From assembly GCA_041753075.1 (NCBI GenBank), contig JBGSVE010000088.1:1-37152 (forward strand): a stretch of DNA of 37,152 bases, read 5' to 3'. The DNA comes from UBA6163 sp041753075. GTDB lineage: Bacteria; Planctomycetota; Planctomycetia; Pirellulales; Pirellulaceae. The notes beneath the pieces were generated by a model that saw only the letters and a program-made list of their open reading frames with translations, had not been told where the DNA came from and did not search any database. Within the stretch, counting starts at the first letter, position 1. Every line of letters starts with the position of its first letter. The position numbers were made by a program, and so were the translations under genes. Shown in pieces: positions 33,621 through 37,152 of this stretch.

Positions 33621-35596
33621 CAGCTCAGGTAAAACCGAACGTAGCGATGATAGAAGTTGGCGATGTCACCGAACCAAGTGGCCAATACGGATCGACGACC
33701 ACAGGCGATCTTGGCCGTCACTTCGGCACCCATATTGATTTCGATCGCTTGTCCTGGAACCACGGCGGCGGTCAAGTCCAAGACGCTGACACCTTGGTCA
33801 TCAACGCGCGTTGAGGTCGCTAGTGCTCGCGATGTCGCTTGGTAAGTGCAATCGGGCCGCGTTGCCAAAACAAATTCAAGCCGCAGCGGTTCGCTTTGTT
33901 CTCGCGATAACGTCAACACATCGCCCATGTCATGGTCGGAGATTTCCAAACGCAACACATGCGGTCCACTTGAGTCGACGATCGCGAACAAGCGATGCCC
34001 GCGACTGACCGGTCGATGTTCTATCCGTTCTCGCAATCGCCACCCAACGACTTGTCCGTCAATCGGACTGTAAATCGATTGGCGTTTTTGCTCCGCGGCG
34101 ATGACGGATTGTTGGGCGCGAAGACTTTCGAGCTGGGCTTGCAAATGGCGGCGCTCGATCGCCATCTCGTCGCCCTCGGAAACTTGTTGGCGTTGTCGTT
34201 GCGAAGAAACGAGCACGGCGTCGATCGCGGCAATCTGTTCGATGACCGTATGAACCTCGCCCGAGATCTCTTCGGCTTGACGTTCCAGCTCGGCGTTTTC
34301 AAGTTCAACCAACAAGGCGCCTTGAGAAACCATGTCGCCATCGTTTACGTGCAGCGTCCGCACGACTGCATCGGAGCTGGCGAAAAGATTGCGAACCGAC
34401 TGCGGCTCAATCGTTCCCGTCGCTATTACCTTGTAATCAATTTGGATCAACAGCGAAGCAACGAACAATGCCAGCATCGTCGCCAAGACCGCAAGCGTTC
34501 GGTGCCGCCGCGCCGGCGCAACCCAGTGTCCGACGGTTTGCCAAACCGGCAACATGAACACGGATTGATGAGTCAACGAATTCTGCAATGCCAAGCTGGC
34601 TTCATCGCATACCGTTTTCATCGCCGTGGAAACTTCCCCAATCGGCTCGCCGCGATATCGCTCAAACGCAATCGCACCAATCACACGCCCCGGCTGGTCT
34701 CGCTTGGTCCCGTCGTTCAATTCAGGTAACAAACGAATCGGAACAAGCACCCCAGATTGCACCAAGCTTTGGTCAAGGTATTGATTCAGCGGCAACTCAA
34801 TTTGCGGAGGCAACTCGACGTGCGCAGGGTACACCAGCGGCTTGTCGATCGCGGCGGCGGTGGTCGCAAGCTGTTCCAGATAACTCGGTTCGTTGCCGCG
34901 ACGATCAATCACATCGACGCCGGTCACTGCGGCCAAGCGATAATGATTGCCGCGGCGAAGCAGCACGCAAACACGATCACAGTCGACCAACCATCCCGAC
35001 TCCGCCGCGATCGCCATCGCCGTGGCGTCCACATCCAGCTCGCGATGAAATTCAAGCAACCGAGCCCGCGACAATTCATTGGCTTGAATAAACGGCGTTG
35101 GAGCCAACTCGTTCGACACGGTCAACGAATGAATCGCACGGTATGCGGCGTCGGTTGCCAGCGCCAGAGTGCGAAGCTGTTGCACTTGGTTCAATGAATC
35201 GAGTGATTGTTCAGGTCGATGCACAATGCCAAGACCAATCGATGCATCGCCATGGCCAACGGTCACTTGCAACGATCGCGATCCACGACCATCGGCCAAA
35301 CGAATCGTTGTGGAATTCGAAGAAACGCCGGCGCGGCGCATTTGAAACCGCAGCAACTCGGGGTCGATCATGCCGCCATTGTCGTCGGAATCAACGGCCA
35401 ATAAGTCGCTGCGATGCGGCATCGTCGCAACCGCCAACCACGCACCAAAATGATCGCGAACAAGCGGAGCGACCTGGTCCAAAAATTCGCGCGGCGAACG
35501 GCTCTGCGTCGCCGCCGCTGCGATCGACTGCGCAAGGCATGTGACCAAGTCACTGCGGACCAGATCGGCCGCGGATTCAGATTCGGAATTTGCCAC
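33620..35596 (-). CDS. HlyD-family adaptor with N-terminal GAF-like domains
   Basis: From GTG 35596 the product is 658 residues; the frame is open upstream but only one ATG exists, at 35734, in poor sequence. The first about 340 residues are soluble with two GAF-like or sensory regions ('FLDQVAPLVRDHFGAWLAVA', and 'ESGWLVDCDRVCVLLRRGN' to 'VIGAIAFERYRGE'). A transmembrane helix follows ('LAVLATMLALFVASLLIQI'), then a HlyD-type membrane fusion region with paired biotinyl-lipoyl halves ('LHVNDGDMVSQGALLVELEN' and 'SIYSPIDGQVVGW') flanking a coiled coil. It may sense a signal in the cytoplasm and bridge the periplasm for export with its M50/HlyD partner, an inference from gene coupling. Confidence 0.82.
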   Translation of the reverse strand: MANSESESAADLVRSDLVTCLAQSIAAAATQSRSPREFLDQVAPLVRDHFGAWLAVATMPHRSDLLAVDSDDNGGMIDPELLRFQMRRAGVSSNSTTIRLADGRGSRSLQVTVGHGDASIGLGIVHRPEQSLDSLNQVQQLRTLALATDAAYRAIHSLTVSNELAPTPFIQANELSRARLLEFHRELDVDATAMAIAAESGWLVDCDRVCVLLRRGNHYRLAAVTGVDVIDRRGNEPSYLEQLATTAAAIDKPLVYPAHVELPPQIELPLNQYLDQSLVQSGVLVPIRLLPELNDGTKRDQPGRVIGAIAFERYRGEPIGEVSTAMKTVCDEASLALQNSLTHQSVFMLPVWQTVGHWVAPARRHRTLAVLATMLALFVASLLIQIDYKVIATGTIEPQSVRNLFASSDAVVRTLHVNDGDMVSQGALLVELENAELERQAEEISGEVHTVIEQIAAIDAVLVSSQRQRQQVSEGDEMAIERRHLQAQLESLRAQQSVIAAEQKRQSIYSPIDGQVVGWRLRERIEHRPVSRGHRLFAIVDSSGPHVLRLEISDHDMGDVLTLSREQSEPLRLEFVLATRPDCTYQATSRALATSTRVDDQGVSVLDLTAAVVPGQAIEINMGAEVTAKIACGRRSVLATWFGDIANFYHRYVRFYLS

Positions 35597-35781
35597 GTGA
35601 GACCAAAGTCGGGAAGTCAAATGCCGTGATGGGCAACGCACTATTGTTAAGGTGCGCACTGTAGCTGGAGAAGCCCGCAGATGCAGGAAAATTATTACCC
35701 AAAACACATCGAATCGCCCTGGCCCGGCGGCCAAGACAAGCCGTAGCGGTTCTAGCGGTCATTCTCAATTGTCGATTGCGC

Positions 35782-37038
35782 TTACTCGGCGAAGCAAAAC
35801 AGATGCTGCTCGCCACGAATGAACAATTGGCCATCCACCGGTGCGGGTGTCGCATCGACCGTTTCGCCGATCGCATTCGTTGCGACCACGCGCAACGTAT
35901 CGGAATCTTCGATTACGACAATTGTGCCGCTGCGGTCGGTCAGATACACGTGCCCACCGGCGGCGATCGGCGAGGCATAGATATTTGACAAACCGGGGAT
36001 ACGGCTGGCGATGTAGTGAGGTTTGCCCGTTGCCGCATCGACGCAGGAAAGCTGGCCCGATTTACCTTTATGAAAATACAACCGTCCGCCCGACAGTAAC
36101 GGCGACGCCACATCGGGAGTATCGTGATCGATTGTCCAGAGAACATCGCGGCTGGCTTCGATGTCGCCGCGACCGGCCAGTGTGAACGCGCCCAAGAACG
36201 CGCCGCGAAATCCGCTGCCGACAAACACGTGCCCGTCACTGGCGACCGCCGACGCACACGGTCGCTCGGTTTGACCACCACAACGCCATAGTTCCTTGCC
36301 CGATTCTAAATCGTAAGCCCGCGCTTTGTTTTGGCCGTTCATCACGATTTGTGATTGACCATTATGCGTCACAACTAACGGCGTCGCCCAACATGTTGGC
36401 TCATCGCGCGGCGTCATCCAAATTGTTTCGCCCGTCAACTTGTTCAACGCATACAACGCCGAAGGGCCTTCGTGATCCCAAGGTACCAAGATCATGTCAC
36501 CAACCAACGTCGGTGAACTGCCTTCGCCGAAACCGTTTCGTGTCGTCATATCACCAAAGTTGCGCTGCCAAACCAAATCGCCGGTCATCGTGAAACAAAA
36601 TAAACCGCGCGATCCAAAGTGAGCATAGACATGTTCGCCGTCGGTGCATGGCGATGCCGAGGCGAAGTTATTGGTCGAGTGAGTCTCTTGATGAGGAATC
36701 GCTTCGACAGCAGTTCGTTGCCATATCGGTTTGCCCGATTGGCGATCAAAACAAAAAAGTTGGAATTGCAATTTCGACGGACTTCCCGCGACCGGCACTC
36801 CTGACACCACGAACACCCGCTCGCCGCTGATAACCGGTGATCCCGAACCGCTTCCGGGAATCGGTACCTTCCACTTCACGTTATCGCGATCACTGAACTC
36901 GACGGGCGGCGAAGCGTTTGCGGTGCCATTGCCCAGCGGCCCGCGCCAATGCATCCAGTCTTCCGCGACGCTAACTACAGGTGAAGCACAGAAGATACTC
37001 ACGAGACCAACCGCCCAGCGATTCAAAACGATTGACAT
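35782..37038 (-). CDS. Secreted PQQ-type beta-propeller protein
   Basis: From ATG 37038 the product is 418 residues, with GGAG about 9 nt upstream. It has a signal peptide ('WAVGLVSIFCASPVVSVAED') and repeated propeller blades of PQQ/BamB type, for example 'LFCFDRQSGKPIWQ', 'LYALNKLTGETIW', 'ARAYDLESGKELWR' and 'LSCVDAATGKPHYIA'. The opening 'DWMHWRGPLGNGTA' is typical of planctomycete exported PQQ-like proteins that are often listed as BamB-like or PQQ-dependent; catalytic use of PQQ is not shown. It is transcribed toward the GAF-like/HlyD gene after a 185-bp gap, so a shared operon is doubtful. The frame is open upstream to 37146, but that stretch does not look coding. Confidence 0.88.
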   Translation of the reverse strand: MSIVLNRWAVGLVSIFCASPVVSVAEDWMHWRGPLGNGTANASPPVEFSDRDNVKWKVPIPGSGSGSPVISGERVFVVSGVPVAGSPSKLQFQLFCFDRQSGKPIWQRTAVEAIPHQETHSTNNFASASPCTDGEHVYAHFGSRGLFCFTMTGDLVWQRNFGDMTTRNGFGEGSSPTLVGDMILVPWDHEGPSALYALNKLTGETIWMTPRDEPTCWATPLVVTHNGQSQIVMNGQNKARAYDLESGKELWRCGGQTERPCASAVASDGHVFVGSGFRGAFLGAFTLAGRGDIEASRDVLWTIDHDTPDVASPLLSGGRLYFHKGKSGQLSCVDAATGKPHYIASRIPGLSNIYASPIAAGGHVYLTDRSGTIVVIEDSDTLRVVATNAIGETVDATPAPVDGQLFIRGEQHLFCFAE

Positions 37039-37152
37039 GATTACGATCTCCGGTGAAATAAATGGATGCCATGAAATCAGTTGATTCAACCAAATGGACT
37101 GGGACAGCATAATTTTGATGTAGTGGATCTTGTTAAAGATCCACAAGGTGAA

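Noticed and set aside
35597..35781. 185-bp gap before the PQQ-type gene's stop, examined for a small gene or RNA
   Set aside because: No hairpin with T-tract, no tRNA-like fold and no plausible short gene was seen.

Overview
The window looks like a chromosomal segment of a planctomycete, most likely of the Pirellulaceae (Rhodopirellula-like). The evidence is the set of lineage-typical families: a large PSCyt1/DUF1549/DUF1553 cytochrome protein beside a DUF1501 protein, a secreted formylglycine sulfatase, a membrane protein with the 'QFTIAELLVLTT' segment, a large membrane-anchored leucine-rich-repeat protein, a Cys-rich repeat secretory protein, a PqqD-like/M50/HlyD fusion paired with a GAF-like/HlyD protein, and weak or absent Shine-Dalgarno sequences with several GTG starts. 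No tRNA, rRNA, CRISPR array, insertion sequence or prophage was seen. Coding density is high; the only gene-free stretches over 300 bp are 15156-15698 and 26202-26637.

Layout. 1-5906 (+): 3' part of accB, accC, a phosphofructokinase with pyrophosphate-type active-site residues, queA and a lone flgK. 5946-6017 holds a long interrupted inverted repeat that may be a structured RNA or terminator. 6048-8224 (+): a secreted proline-rich protein and a sulfatase. 8226-15155 (-): DUF1501 protein, PSCyt cytochrome protein, SMP-30-like propeller and DUF58 protein, with a 46-bp palindrome between the SMP-30 and cytochrome genes. 15699-16268 (+): a small Cys/Met-rich repeat protein ending in a strong bidirectional terminator. 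16353-21354 (-): a small membrane/coiled-coil protein, an 899-residue LRR membrane protein, a SMUG1-type uracil-DNA glycosylase and a degenerate shikimate-dehydrogenase-like protein. 21413-23057 (+): a membrane protein and thiG. 23065-23206: a 71-bp tandem duplication that copies the 3' end of glgB. 23174-26201 (-): glgB and an RNase H-like protein that has lost catalytic residues.

26638-31355 (+) is the most interesting part. It is a compact five-gene operon with overlapping genes encoding an acyl carrier protein, a FabG-like reductase, an AMP-forming acyl ligase, a LuxE-like acyl-protein synthetase and a LuxC-like acyl reductase. It resembles the fatty-acid reductase half of a lux operon, without luciferase and with its own carrier protein and activating enzyme. 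It is bounded on both sides by oppositely oriented genes, so it looks like a self-contained acyl-to-aldehyde module of unknown product.

31368-37038 (-): the PqqD-like/M50/HlyD fusion, its GAF-like/HlyD partner (the stop codon of one overlaps the start codon of the other), and a secreted PQQ-type beta-propeller. The fusion pair looks like a membrane peptide-processing or export unit lacking a visible ABC transporter. All functional statements come from reading motifs by eye; no database search was possible.
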